Shown in pieces: positions 1 to 8,446 of a DNA stretch of 64,000 bases. Position numbers and translations under genes: made by a program. Each line of letters begins with the position of its first letter. Position 1 is the first letter of the stretch. The notes under the pieces are model-generated. The model searched no databases, was not told where the DNA came from, and saw nothing but the letters and a program-made list of their open reading frames with translations. Origin of the DNA: G965230615 sp965230615 (GTDB lineage Bacteria > Pseudomonadota > Gammaproteobacteria > HTCC5015); assembly GCA_965230615.1 (NCBI GenBank), contig OZ246012.1, forward strand, positions 3,038,001 through 3,102,000, given 5' to 3'.

Positions 1-107
1 CCGCAGCGTCTGTTGTAAAATACCTGCCAGCGATAAAACCTGCTTTTTCAAATGCGTCCGGCGGTGTATCCTATGCACCCTTTTTGAATGTTGTTGGAGC
101 AGAATCA

Positions 108-701
108 ATGTCGGCACGCACGGCAGAAGTCAGCCGTAATACGAGCGAGACGCAAATTCAGGTCAAAGTTAACTTGGATGGGCAGGGCCAGAGTGACTTT
201 AAGACAGGCTTGCCCTTTCTTGAGCATATGCTCGATCAAGTCAGTCGTCACGGTATGATGGATTTATTGGTGCACGCCAATGGAGACTTAGAGATTGATG
301 CCCATCATACGGTTGAAGATATCGGTATTACCTTGGGGCAAGCCTTTACCCAGGCATTGACCGATAAGAAGGGCATTCGGCGTTATGGGCATGCCTATGT
401 GCCATTGGACGAAGCCTTGTCGCGTGTTGTTATCGACTTTTCCGGTCGTCCTGGGCTGGAGTTTCGAGTGGATTTTCCGCGTGCGCGGGTCGGTGACTTT
501 GATGTCGACCTTTTCTATGAGTTTTTTCAGGGCTTTGTGAATCATGCAAATGTCACACTACATATTGATAATTTGCAGGGCCGAAATGCGCATCATATTA
601 TCGAAACCGTGTTTAAAGCTTTTGGTCGGGCAGTACGTATGGCCTTAGAGCCTGATCCACGTATGTCGGGTATAATGCCATCGACGAAAGGTAGCTTGTA
701 G
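108..701 (+). CDS. hisB: Imidazoleglycerol-phosphate dehydratase
   Basis: Catalyses the dehydration of imidazole glycerol phosphate in histidine synthesis (cytoplasm). The 197-residue product has the monofunctional HisB length, with no fused phosphatase domain. The metal-binding motifs HHTVEDIG and NAHHIIE are visible. The frame is open from a TTG at 84, but the ATG at 108 is preferred: GGAG at 96-99 is well spaced and the resulting length fits the family. It is the first gene of a his-tat series on the same strand. The 107 bases before it show no other gene. The 89-base gap to hisH shows no terminator. Confidence 0.97.
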   Translation: MSARTAEVSRNTSETQIQVKVNLDGQGQSDFKTGLPFLEHMLDQVSRHGMMDLLVHANGDLEIDAHHTVEDIGITLGQAFTQALTDKKGIRRYGHAYVPLDEALSRVVIDFSGRPGLEFRVDFPRARVGDFDVDLFYEFFQGFVNHANVTLHIDNLQGRNAHHIIETVFKAFGRAVRMALEPDPRMSGIMPSTKGSL

Positions 702-790
702 AGATTGCTTTTTGTTGAAGATTTGCTAGTTATATCTATACAACAACAACTTTTGCTAAAACGCATGCTTACTCAAAGAAACGAACTGTC

Positions 791-1435
791 ATGGAAACCA
801 TAGCACTGATTGATTATGGTATGGGCAATTTGCGCTCAGTGGCAAAAGCCCTGGAATGTGTTTCAGATAACCAGGCGCAAGTAAAACTCACATCTTCTGC
901 CGCCACGATTCGTAATGCCGACCGTGTTGTATTTCCGGGTCAGGGTGCGGCTAAAGCCTGTATGCAGGCTGTTCAGGATCATAAGCTAGTAGAAATCCTA
1001 GTCGAAGCTGCTGCTAAAAAGCCTTTCCTTGGGATTTGCATGGGCTTACAAGTATTGCTGAGTCGTAGTGCTGAAAATGACAATACCGACTGTCTGGATA
1101 TTTTTGCAGGTAGTGTGGACTATTTCGGTGACACATTGTCGGCGAATAAGACAACGTATAAGATTCCGCATATGGGATGGAATCAGGTTAAGCAGGCGTA
1201 TTCCCATCCTTTATGGGCTGGGGTGCCGGATAATTCTCGCTTTTATTTTGTACACAGTTATTATGTAAACCCGATAGATAAACAACTAATAACAGGCGCA
1301 ACAGATTACGGGGTGGACTTTGCCTCGGCAATTGGTCTTGACAACCTGTTTGCAGTGCAATTCCATCCTGAAAAAAGTGCCGATATGGGATTGCAGTTAT
1401 TACGGAACTTTGTGAATTGGAACGGTCAAGTTTAA
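791..1435 (+). CDS. hisH: Imidazole glycerol phosphate synthase, glutaminase subunit
   Basis: Class I glutamine amidotransferase that releases ammonia from glutamine and channels it to HisF. The 214-residue protein carries the nucleophile motif GICMGLQ (Cys83) and the His-Glu pair in FHPEKS near residue 194. It begins METIALIDYGMGN, the usual HisH N-terminus. The ATG at 791 is the natural start. It lies between hisB and hisA in the same orientation, as expected for a partner of HisF encoded downstream. Confidence 0.97.
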   Translation: METIALIDYGMGNLRSVAKALECVSDNQAQVKLTSSAATIRNADRVVFPGQGAAKACMQAVQDHKLVEILVEAAAKKPFLGICMGLQVLLSRSAENDNTDCLDIFAGSVDYFGDTLSANKTTYKIPHMGWNQVKQAYSHPLWAGVPDNSRFYFVHSYYVNPIDKQLITGATDYGVDFASAIGLDNLFAVQFHPEKSADMGLQLLRNFVNWNGQV

Positions 1436-1476
1436 CGGCTGTTAACTGAGGAACTGACTTAAAGAAGGGCGTTATT

Positions 1477-2202
1477 GTGTTAATCATTCCAGCGATTGAT
1501 TTGAAAGAAGGTAAATGTGTCAGGCTACGTCAGGGGCGCATGGATGACAGTACAATATTTTCAGATAACCCGGTTGAAATGGTAGAGCGCTGGGTGACTG
1601 CGGGCGCGAAGCGCTTGCACGTCGTTGATCTCGATGGGGCATTAGCTGGTAAGCCGCGTAACTCGGATGTGATCCATGATATGGCGCAGGCATTTCCTGA
1701 TTTAGAGATTCAGGTCGGTGGCGGCATTCGCGATGAAGATACTGTTCAGGAGTATCTCGATGCCGGTGTAAATTATGTCATTATCGGTACCAAAGCGGTC
1801 AGTGAGCCACATTTTGTGAATGACTTGTGCTTGTCATTTCCAGGGCATGTGATCGTCGGCCTGGACGCTAAAGATGGAAAAGTGGCCATCGATGGCTGGA
1901 GCAAACTTTCCAATCATGATGTGATTGATATGGCGCAGCATTTCGAACGTGATGGTGTGGATGCGATTGTTTATACCGATATTACCCGTGATGGCATGAT
2001 GTCTGGTGTGAATGTTGAATCAACGATCACTTTAGCGCAGTCAATCCGTGTGCCAGTCATTGCCTCAGGTGGGGTCAGCAGTATGGATGACTTAAAAGCA
2101 CTGGCTGACGCTGAGGAAGAAGGCGTGGCAGGTGTTATTATTGGCCGGGCTATTTATGAAGGCGATATTGATTTGGCCGAAGCGCTCAAGCAGTTTGGTT
2201 AA
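1477..2202 (+). CDS. hisA: ProFAR isomerase (HisA)
   Basis: Converts ProFAR to PRFAR, the substrate of HisF, using a (beta/alpha)8 barrel. The 241-residue sequence starts MLIIPAIDLKEGKCVRL with the catalytic Asp in AIDLKEG, and has phosphate-binding motifs GGGIR and ASGGVSS. The start is GTG at 1477, preceded by AGAAGG at 1463-1468. No in-frame ATG lies near the conserved N-terminus. Length is normal for HisA. Confidence 0.97.
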   Translation: MLIIPAIDLKEGKCVRLRQGRMDDSTIFSDNPVEMVERWVTAGAKRLHVVDLDGALAGKPRNSDVIHDMAQAFPDLEIQVGGGIRDEDTVQEYLDAGVNYVIIGTKAVSEPHFVNDLCLSFPGHVIVGLDAKDGKVAIDGWSKLSNHDVIDMAQHFERDGVDAIVYTDITRDGMMSGVNVESTITLAQSIRVPVIASGGVSSMDDLKALADAEEEGVAGVIIGRAIYEGDIDLAEALKQFG

Positions 2203-2294
2203 GCAGTCAACTTTCAATCATGTAATAGGTTTATTCTCGTGTTGTGCAAAACGTGGGCTACCCAGCTAGCCACGATAACAATAAGTTGTGAACT

Positions 2295-3053
2295 ATGTCT
2301 TTAGCTAAACGAATCATTCCTTGTCTTGACGTTGATAAAGGCCGCGTTGTTAAGGGCGTTAACTTTGTTGATATTCGCGATGCGGGTGACCCGGTAGAAA
2401 TCGCGCAGCGATATAATCAGGAAGGGGCTGACGAAATTACCTTTTTGGATATTACGGCCAGTTCTGATGGTCGTGACACCATGGTACATGTTGTTGAGCA
2501 TGTGGCGGAGCAAGTTTTTATCCCGTTAACTGTCGGCGGTGGTATTCGAACATTCGATGACGTGCGCAAAATGCTAAATGCTGGCGCAGATAAAGTTGCG
2601 ATCAATACGGCCGCTGTGCATAACCCTGATTTTGTACGTGAAGCCACCGATCGAGTCGGTTCACAGTGTATTGTTGTGGCGATTGATGCGAAGCAGGTGG
2701 GAGATCACTGGGAGGTGTTTACCCATGGTGGCCGTAAAGAAACCGGTATAGATGCCATTGCCTGGGCCAGGCAAATGACAGAATATGGTGCTGGCGAGAT
2801 ACTGTTGACCAGTATGGACCGCGATGGCACAAAAAAAGGCTTTGATCTGCCACTGACGCAGGCGGTATCCCGTGCGGTGAAGGTCCCTGTGATCGCCTCT
2901 GGCGGTGTAGGTAATTTACAGCATCTTGCCGAGGGTGTGCAGCAGGGAGAGGCTGATGCGGTATTGGCAGCCAGCATATTTCATTTTGGTGAATATACTG
3001 TGGGCCAGGCCAAAGAACATATGCAAGCAGCCGGTATTGAAGTCAGGCTGTGA
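2295..3053 (+). CDS. hisF: Imidazole glycerol phosphate synthase, cyclase subunit
   Basis: Uses ammonia from HisH to cyclise PRFAR into IGP and AICAR. The 252-residue barrel begins MSLAKRIIPCLDVDKGRVV with the catalytic Asp in CLDVDKG. The second Asp lies in VVAIDAK, and phosphate sites GGGIRT and ASGGVG are visible. The length matches the family. It follows hisA by 92 bases with no convincing terminator between. HisF and HisH are both encoded here, so the heterodimer can be made from this locus. Confidence 0.97.
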   Translation: MSLAKRIIPCLDVDKGRVVKGVNFVDIRDAGDPVEIAQRYNQEGADEITFLDITASSDGRDTMVHVVEHVAEQVFIPLTVGGGIRTFDDVRKMLNAGADKVAINTAAVHNPDFVREATDRVGSQCIVVAIDAKQVGDHWEVFTHGGRKETGIDAIAWARQMTEYGAGEILLTSMDRDGTKKGFDLPLTQAVSRAVKVPVIASGGVGNLQHLAEGVQQGEADAVLAASIFHFGEYTVGQAKEHMQAAGIEVRL

Positions 3054-3090
3054 TAAAATAGACGCTGTTTACCTGAATATTGAATAAATT

Positions 3091-3441
3091 ATGAGTGGTT
3101 CAACACAATCATCAGCCAGCACTGATGTGCTAACGGCAATCGCAGCTGTGCTAGAGACACGTAAAAATGCTGATCCAGATAGCTCTTATACTGCTAAGCT
3201 GTACCACAAGGGCTTGGATGCGATTTTGAAAAAGGTGGGTGAAGAAGCCACTGAGACGGTTATTGCCGCCAAAGACGGTGATGCTGACCAGCTCATATAC
3301 GAGACGGCGGATTTATGGTTTCATACCTTGGTGATGCTGTCACATGAGGGCTTAGGACCTGAGGCAGTTTTAGCTGAATTGCAAAGGCGCTTTGGCGTAT
3401 CAGGTATTGAAGAAAAGCAATCTCGCCAAACGGCGGATTGA
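3091..3441 (+). CDS. hisE: Phosphoribosyl-ATP pyrophosphatase
   Basis: Hydrolyses PR-ATP to PR-AMP, the second step of histidine synthesis. The 116-residue helical protein has the MazG-like metal-binding pattern EEATETVIAAKD followed by YETADLWFH. It is a stand-alone HisE. No HisI (PR-AMP cyclohydrolase) sequence is found next to it, although hisI often accompanies hisE. It lies directly upstream of tatA, an arrangement close to the hisI-hisE-tatABC order of Pseudomonas. Confidence 0.95.
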   Translation: MSGSTQSSASTDVLTAIAAVLETRKNADPDSSYTAKLYHKGLDAILKKVGEEATETVIAAKDGDADQLIYETADLWFHTLVMLSHEGLGPEAVLAELQRRFGVSGIEEKQSRQTAD

Positions 3442-3464
3442 AAGACTAATTAGGAGTCATAATT

Positions 3465-3689
3465 ATGTTAAGCGGCATTGGTCCTGGGTCATTATTACTA
3501 ATATTACTGATAGTTGTTGTGTTGTTTGGTACTAAAAAATTGCGCAATATAGGCGGCGATTTAGGCGGCGCAATCAAGAGCTTCCGTAAGGCAGCCAAAG
3601 ATGATGACGCCGATTCCCTAGAGCAAAATGGTGGTAATGAGGTTCAACAGGATGTGATTCAAGGTGAAAGTAGTAAGCACAAAGACTAA
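3465..3689 (+). CDS. tatA: Twin-arginine translocase subunit TatA
   Basis: Pore-forming subunit of the Tat system, which exports folded proteins. The 74-residue protein has one N-terminal transmembrane helix (SLLLILLIVVVLFGTKKL), then the FGTKKLRNIGGDLG hinge, an amphipathic helix and a charged tail. Start ATG 3465 has AGGAG at about 3451-3455 upstream. It is 23 bases after hisE and followed by tatB and tatC. A likely client in this window is the PhoD-like protein at 28.7 kb. Confidence 0.95.
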   Translation: MLSGIGPGSLLLILLIVVVLFGTKKLRNIGGDLGGAIKSFRKAAKDDDADSLEQNGGNEVQQDVIQGESSKHKD

Positions 3690-3721
3690 GCTTTGTTGCC
3701 TACTGCGTACATTGAATAAAC

Positions 3722-4096
3722 ATGTTTGATATCAGTTTTCTTGAGCTAATGGTCATAGGCGTAATTGCCTTGTTGGTTATTGGTCCACAGCGTTTACCCA
3801 AAGTCGCTACCCAAGCTGGCCGATGGTTTGGAAAAGCACAACGCTTTATGCGCAAAATGCGTATGGATCTAGAAGATGAATTGCATCACCTGGAAATGCA
3901 GGAAATGATTAAAAATCAAGAACTGCAGGATGCCAAAGCGCTTATTGAAGATACTAGCAAGGATCTGCAGGACTCGATGCGTGAGCTAGATAAAACCGTA
4001 GCAGAGCAGGCTACAGAAGTCGTTAGCGACAATAAAGTAGTAGTGAGTGCGCCGAGCCAGCATGACTTGCCGTCAGGTAGTGATAAAAAATCATGA
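3722..4096 (+). CDS. tatB: Twin-arginine translocase subunit TatB
   Basis: Forms the signal-peptide receptor with TatC. The 124-residue sequence begins MFDISFLELMVIGVIALLV with the TatB-type Glu in the membrane helix and GPQRLPK at the hinge. A long, charged, coiled-coil-prone amphipathic segment and a variable tail follow. Its stop overlaps the tatC start by four bases (ATGA at 4093-4096), which suggests translational coupling. Confidence 0.95.
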   Translation: MFDISFLELMVIGVIALLVIGPQRLPKVATQAGRWFGKAQRFMRKMRMDLEDELHHLEMQEMIKNQELQDAKALIEDTSKDLQDSMRELDKTVAEQATEVVSDNKVVVSAPSQHDLPSGSDKKS

Positions 4097-4890
4097 ATGA
4101 CAAAATCGAGAGCGATGTTGAAACAGGCGAGGAAGTTCATCAAGAACAAACGCTATTGTCGCACCTGATCGAATTGCGTGAGCGGCTGCTAAAAATGGTG
4201 CTGGCCGTAGCGCTAGTATTAATTGGCTTGGTACCTTTTGCTAATAAGTTATATGCACTATTAGCTCAGCCGCTAACGAGTCAGCTGCCGCAAGGCGCAT
4301 CAATGATTGCTATTGATGTTGCAGCGCCTATATTAATCCCGTTTAAATTAGCTTTTTTCGTGGCCATATTTGTCACTGTACCCTATTTGTTGTATCACGT
4401 TTGGGCGTTTATCGCGCCTGGACTCTATAAACATGAAAAGCGCTTGGTTACGCCGCTGGTAATATCTAGCACTGTATTATTCTATCTGGGTGTTGCCTTT
4501 GCTTATTTTATTGTGTTTCCTGTGATGTTTGCTTTTATTATTAATATCGCGCCTGAAACCGTTGCGGTACAAACTGACATTGGCCGGTACTTGGATTTTG
4601 TTATTACCCTATTTTTAGCTTTTGGCGCGGCTTTTGAGATTCCAGTAGCAACAGTATTGTTAGTGGCCATTGGTGTGACAACGCCAGAAGCGTTGGCAGC
4701 CAAAAGGCCTTTTGTGATTGTTGGTGCTTTTATTATAGGGATGTTGTTAACACCACCAGATGTGATTTCACAGCTATTGTTGGCCATACCCATGTGGATT
4801 TTGTTTGAAGCGGGTATCATTGTTGCGCGTATGGTGCGTAAGCAGGATGAGCCGCAGGCCACTGATGAAGAGTCAAACCTGAGTCCCTAA
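4093..4890 (+). CDS. tatC: Twin-arginine translocase subunit TatC
   Basis: Polytopic receptor that recognises the twin-arginine signal. The 265-residue protein has six predicted membrane segments and the conserved N-terminal motif LLSHLIELRERLLK. FYLGVAFAYF and LTPPDVISQ are also TatC-typical. It starts inside the last codon of tatB. This completes the three-subunit TatABC set in one operon. Confidence 0.96.
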   Translation: MNDKIESDVETGEEVHQEQTLLSHLIELRERLLKMVLAVALVLIGLVPFANKLYALLAQPLTSQLPQGASMIAIDVAAPILIPFKLAFFVAIFVTVPYLLYHVWAFIAPGLYKHEKRLVTPLVISSTVLFYLGVAFAYFIVFPVMFAFIINIAPETVAVQTDIGRYLDFVITLFLAFGAAFEIPVATVLLVAIGVTTPEALAAKRPFVIVGAFIIGMLLTPPDVISQLLLAIPMWILFEAGIIVARMVRKQDEPQATDEESNLSP

Positions 4891-4913
4891 GAAAGCCAAG
4901 AGATAAAGCGCAT

Positions 4914-4935
4914 AGCAATACAAAGTCGTATTGCT
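4914..4935 (+). other. Hairpin after tatC
   Basis: AGCAATAC (4914-4921) and GTATTGCT (4928-4935) form a perfect 8-bp stem with a 6-base loop, 24 bases after the tatC stop. There is no clean T-run, so it is either a weak terminator or an mRNA-stabilising stem. A second short palindrome, GGCACAGCCTGTGCC, follows near 4972. gpmA may therefore be transcribed separately from the his-tat series. Confidence 0.45.
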
Positions 4936-5030
4936 TATAAGCATTTAAAACAGCATCACAGCTGAAAATGCTGGCACAGCCTGTGCCGCAGAAGCATACT
5001 GATTTGGTGTAGCTTCTTTAACATTTAACA

Positions 5031-5046
5031 GAGGAGAATAGCCATT
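5031..5046 (+). promoter_or_regulatory. Ribosome binding site setting an ATT start
   Basis: GAGGAG at 5031-5036 is a strong Shine-Dalgarno sequence. No ATG, GTG or TTG lies in the gpmA frame at a usable distance. ATT at 5044-5046 lies 7 bases downstream and gives the family N-terminus YKLVLIRHGES after the initiator residue. The only alternative, ATA at 5038, is one base from the Shine-Dalgarno and is implausible. Confidence 0.7.
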
Positions 5047-5790
5047 TATAAGTTAGTATTAATTCGCCACGGCGAAAGCCAGTGGAACAAAGAGAACCGT
5101 TTTACAGGTTGGCATGATGTTGATTTGACAGAGAAAGGCTTAACAGAAGCGCGTGATGCAGGTCGACGATTGAAAGAAGAAGGTTATGAATTTGATATGG
5201 CCTTTACCTCTGTGCTCAAGCGGGCTATCCGAACGCTGTGGACGGTATTAGATGAAATGGATCAAATGTATATTCCTGTGAATCGCCACTGGCGTCTTAA
5301 CGAACGTCACTATGGTGCTTTGCAAGGCTTAAACAAAGCGGAAACTGCCGCTGAACATGGTGAGGAGCAAGTGTTGATATGGCGTCGGAGTTTTGATGTG
5401 CCGCCACCAGCATTAGATAAGCACGATGAGCGCTTCCCGGCATTTGATGATCGCTATAAAGATCTGGATAAAGAAGTACTGCCCCAGTCCGAAAGCCTAA
5501 AAGATACGATTGCGCGTGTACTGCCTTTTTGGCATGACGCCATCGTGCCACAGATTCGTGCGGGTAAGCGCGTTGTGATTGCAGCGCACGGTAATAGCCT
5601 AAGAGCGTTGGTTAAATATCTGGATAACGTCTCAGAAGAGGCTATATTAAAGCTGAATATCCCAACCGGTATGCCATTGGTCTATGAATTAGATCAGGAT
5701 CTACGCCCTATTAAGAGTGATTACTTAGGTGATCCTGAAGAAGTAAAAAAACTGATGGAAGCTGTTGCTAATCAGGGTAAAGCTGGTTAA
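5044..5790 (+). CDS. gpmA: 2,3-BPG-dependent phosphoglycerate mutase, ATT start
   Basis: Interconverts 3- and 2-phosphoglycerate in glycolysis and gluconeogenesis. From ATT 5044 the product is 248 residues, a normal GpmA length. It starts YKLVLIRHGESQWN after the initiator, with the phosphohistidine motif RHGES, then ENRFTGW, ERHYGALQGLNK and a second catalytic His in AHGNSLRALVK. The first conventional in-frame start (TTG 5125) would remove the phosphohistidine and the substrate-binding segment, so it cannot be the functional start. Rare starts such as ATT are known in infC and pcnB and can limit expression. A base error in the sequence is the main alternative. Confidence 0.93.
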   Translation: MYKLVLIRHGESQWNKENRFTGWHDVDLTEKGLTEARDAGRRLKEEGYEFDMAFTSVLKRAIRTLWTVLDEMDQMYIPVNRHWRLNERHYGALQGLNKAETAAEHGEEQVLIWRRSFDVPPPALDKHDERFPAFDDRYKDLDKEVLPQSESLKDTIARVLPFWHDAIVPQIRAGKRVVIAAHGNSLRALVKYLDNVSEEAILKLNIPTGMPLVYELDQDLRPIKSDYLGDPEEVKKLMEAVANQGKAG

Positions 5791-5886
5791 TACAACGAAA
5801 GTATTTGTTGTAACGCAGTAAATTGCGAACTGTTTAACGGAATAAGGGGAGAATACGGGCCTAGTATTAATACTGAAAACCCCCTT
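5791..5886 (+). other. Structured gpmA 3' region, possible sRNA
   Basis: Between the gpmA stop and its terminator lie nested inverted repeats. TACAAC/GTTGTA pair at 5791-5796/5807-5812, AAGGGG/CCCCTT at 5844-5849/5881-5886, and the palindrome AGTATTAATACT at 5863-5874 lies inside the second pair. No ORF of note is present. The stretch could be a stable 3' UTR or a small RNA ending at the terminator at 5940. No promoter was identified. Confidence 0.35.
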
Positions 5887-5911
5887 GATTCTATGGTTAG
5901 GTGAATCAATT

Positions 5912-5940
5912 GCCCCGTCACAGGTTGACGGGGCTTTTTT
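5912..5940 (+). terminator. Rho-independent terminator after gpmA
   Basis: GCCCCGTCA (5912-5920) pairs perfectly with TGACGGGGC (5926-5934) around the loop CAGGT, followed by six Ts (5935-5940). This is a textbook intrinsic terminator. It separates gpmA from the convergent response regulator gene, which ends at 5976. Confidence 0.95.
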
Positions 5941-5975
5941 ATGCAAAATCAATAACTTAAGCTGCTGCTTGGGTT

Positions 5976-6845
5976 TTAGTGCACGGTTGAGTCTGTTTCG
6001 TCCTGTCCGTCTTTAATATCTTCGATGTTTTCGCAAATAAGCTGTACGCCAGCTTGCAGGCGCTCAAAAGCGTTTGGAATACCTGACTGTAATTGGTCCA
6101 AGTGAGCAGCCTGTATTTCATTTTGCATCTCATGGATAATCGCGGAAGGGTTTTTAGGGTCTGCGTTTTCTAGCGTGCGTTGAAACTTATCAATGTTGGC
6201 CGATATTTCAGCAAATCCCTGTTGCAGTTGTGTCATGGCTTTTTTGATATCTTCAATGGGCATAGGCAGGCGGGCATTCAGCTCAGCTTCGCTTACATCT
6301 GAAGTTGTCGTGTTGTTGGTGAGGTTGTTATGGTCAGTCGCCATCGCCATTCTGTTGAGCGCACATTTGTGGCTCATCGCATGTGCCATTTGAATGATTT
6401 CTACATTATCAAAAGGTTTCTTCAAAATAAGCAAACGGTCACTGTTACCCAGCCGTTTGGAAATTTCAGACCAGGAGTGATCAGAATAAGCAGAGCAAAT
6501 CACGATTTGTAGCTCAGGGTCTACTTCCCAGATATGTTCAATAGTTTGAATGCCATCCCAGCCAGGTGGCATACGCATATCAACAAAGGCGATAGAATAA
6601 GGTTGCTGGTTTTGTAGGGACTGATTGACCATTTCCAGCCCTTCCTTGCCTTGGTAAGCTGAGTCAATTTCAAAGTGGTTTTCGTCATTGGCTTTGATAC
6701 TGCTACCAAATAAGTCGGCTTCAATATCACCAATATTATCGAGCGGTGTTTCAGGCGCAAGAATTTTGCGGAAGTCATCATGAATAGCACGATTATCATC
6801 GATGACCAATAAACGATATTTATGTGTTATGGCTTGTTCACTCAT
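5976..6845 (-). CDS. Response regulator without DNA-binding domain
   Basis: The 289-residue protein has an N-terminal receiver domain: LLVIDD with the acidic pair at Asp16-Asp17, the phosphoacceptor Asp89 in FVDMRMPPGWDG, and the conserved Lys in LKKPFDN. The C-terminal 100 or so residues are helical and coiled-coil prone (AMTQLQQGFAEISANIDKF) with no recognised output domain. The start overlaps the stop of the upstream kinase gene by four bases, so the two are almost certainly a cognate pair. Signalling probably goes through protein contact rather than direct DNA binding. The target is unknown. Confidence 0.9.
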   Translation of the reverse strand: MSEQAITHKYRLLVIDDNRAIHDDFRKILAPETPLDNIGDIEADLFGSSIKANDENHFEIDSAYQGKEGLEMVNQSLQNQQPYSIAFVDMRMPPGWDGIQTIEHIWEVDPELQIVICSAYSDHSWSEISKRLGNSDRLLILKKPFDNVEIIQMAHAMSHKCALNRMAMATDHNNLTNNTTTSDVSEAELNARLPMPIEDIKKAMTQLQQGFAEISANIDKFQRTLENADPKNPSAIIHEMQNEIQAAHLDQLQSGIPNAFERLQAGVQLICENIEDIKDGQDETDSTVH

Positions 6846-8446
6846 GCTGCAATATCCTTCTTATTATGCGGGGTTGGAGTGATCTGTTTGAAAGGTAACT
6901 CCAAAATAAAGTTTGTACCTTTGTTTTCACCTTCGCTTTCAAAAGCCAGTGAGCCACCCATTGTGAGTGCTGCATTAGAACTGGTATGCAATCCAAAACC
7001 ATGGCCTGTTTCTTTGGTGGTAAAGCCAAACTGGAAAATATTGCGTTGAATATCTTTGGGAATGCCGCAGCCGGTATCCTGTACTTCCAGTCGTACTCGA
7101 TTGTCATTGATAAGGCTTAAGCGAAAGATAATGGCTTTGTGTTCGTTATCAGAGTTACTCAATGCCTGTTTGGCATTGCCAACCAGGTTATTGATAATTT
7201 GCATGACATTATGTTTGTCCATACTAAATTTTGGAATATCATGAAAGTGGCGCTCTATCTGAATCATGGAGTGTTCTTGTAGGTCATTGATTTTAAGTGC
7301 GTCTTCAACGATATCCTGAATCGAGCCTTGTTCCATGACAGAGGTTGTACGTGCATAGTGTTGTTGGCGGCGTACAATATTTTTAATATGGTCGATATGT
7401 TCGCTGAGTGAATGTAGCTCTTTGAGTATCATTGATTGCTCTTTATTGAGATGCTCAGAGAGTTGGTTAATGTATTCAATCAGCTTGTCACCTTTGCTAT
7501 CCTCAGAGAGAAAATGCGCTAAGTTGCTTTTGTTTTCATTGAGCAGATTAGCGACCTTGCCGACACCACTGATACTCGATTCGCCAACTTTTTCCATCGC
7601 TAGGGTGGCCGAAACAGTGACACTGTTGAGTACATTGCCGACATTATGTAATACGCCTGCGGCCACTTCAGCCATACCTGCCTGCCTGGATGTTTTGACC
7701 AGCTTGTCATTGAGCGTCTGTTTCTCAGCGGCTGCATTGAAGCGTTCGAAAACCCGCCCGAGTAAAACACCTAAATGCGCGGCGCTATCAAGAATGATTT
7801 CATCAGGTGCCTGATTGTCATTGGAAAAGAACTCCAATACGGCAACTACTTGCTCTGCGATCAGGATAGGGAAAGCAAACGCGCTCAACAGGCCAAGCTG
7901 CTGACCCAGGTCGAAGCGTTTGCTGTCTGAACGAATAGCATTGGCCCAGAGAGCCTCACCATCGCGATAGACAATACCGGGCAGGGCTTCACCAGGCGCT
8001 AAGTACATTGATTCAGTCAGGCTTTGGAAGGCTTCAAAGCCTTCAATGTCATTGCTTGTCCATAAACCTGAGGGCACAAGAAAAGGTTCATCTTCGACAT
8101 ATTCAACCAAAAATGCATGCCCTACAGGCCAGTTATTATCTCGGCATATACGCGTTAGCGCATGAATAATCACATCTTTGGGTTCGCTAGTATTGTTGGC
8201 CGCTTCAGCGATATCGTTAATTAGGCGCATTTGCCATAACTGATGCTCATAGCGTTCAACTTTCTGCAATAGCTGTGTATTTTCTTCAGTGAGGCTATTT
8301 AATGTGTCCTGTTCCATATCGGCCTGATTAATTGCATTTATCAATGAATACACTTGCATTAACAGGGATAGCATCGGCGCAGGGCATTGAAACTTAAAAT
8401 TATTGTCCTCTCGGACGGTCATTATTATGGCTTGGCGAGTAGCCAT
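6842..8446 (-). CDS. Sensor histidine kinase with GAF domain
   Basis: Cytoplasmic kinase of 534 residues with no transmembrane helix. In order: an N-terminal helical/coiled segment, a GAF-like sensor domain (roughly 90-240), a dimerisation helix with phosphoacceptor in GVLHNVGNVLNSV, and an HATPase domain with NNLVGNAKQAL (N box), DTGCGIP (G1), FGFTTK and HGFGLH (G2). It is cotranscribed with, and overlaps, the response regulator downstream. The ATG at 8446 is used; an internal ATG at 8422 is also possible. The signal sensed cannot be read from the sequence. Confidence 0.92.
   Translation of the reverse strand: MATRQAIIMTVREDNNFKFQCPAPMLSLLMQVYSLINAINQADMEQDTLNSLTEENTQLLQKVERYEHQLWQMRLINDIAEAANNTSEPKDVIIHALTRICRDNNWPVGHAFLVEYVEDEPFLVPSGLWTSNDIEGFEAFQSLTESMYLAPGEALPGIVYRDGEALWANAIRSDSKRFDLGQQLGLLSAFAFPILIAEQVVAVLEFFSNDNQAPDEIILDSAAHLGVLLGRVFERFNAAAEKQTLNDKLVKTSRQAGMAEVAAGVLHNVGNVLNSVTVSATLAMEKVGESSISGVGKVANLLNENKSNLAHFLSEDSKGDKLIEYINQLSEHLNKEQSMILKELHSLSEHIDHIKNIVRRQQHYARTTSVMEQGSIQDIVEDALKINDLQEHSMIQIERHFHDIPKFSMDKHNVMQIINNLVGNAKQALSNSDNEHKAIIFRLSLINDNRVRLEVQDTGCGIPKDIQRNIFQFGFTTKETGHGFGLHTSSNAALTMGGSLAFESEGENKGTNFILELPFKQITPTPHNKKDIAA

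Noticed and set aside
5125..5790. gpmA starting at TTG 5125
   Set aside because: It would remove the phosphohistidine motif RHGES and the conserved N-terminus. The reading frame continues upstream with clear family sequence to an ATT preceded by GAGGAG.
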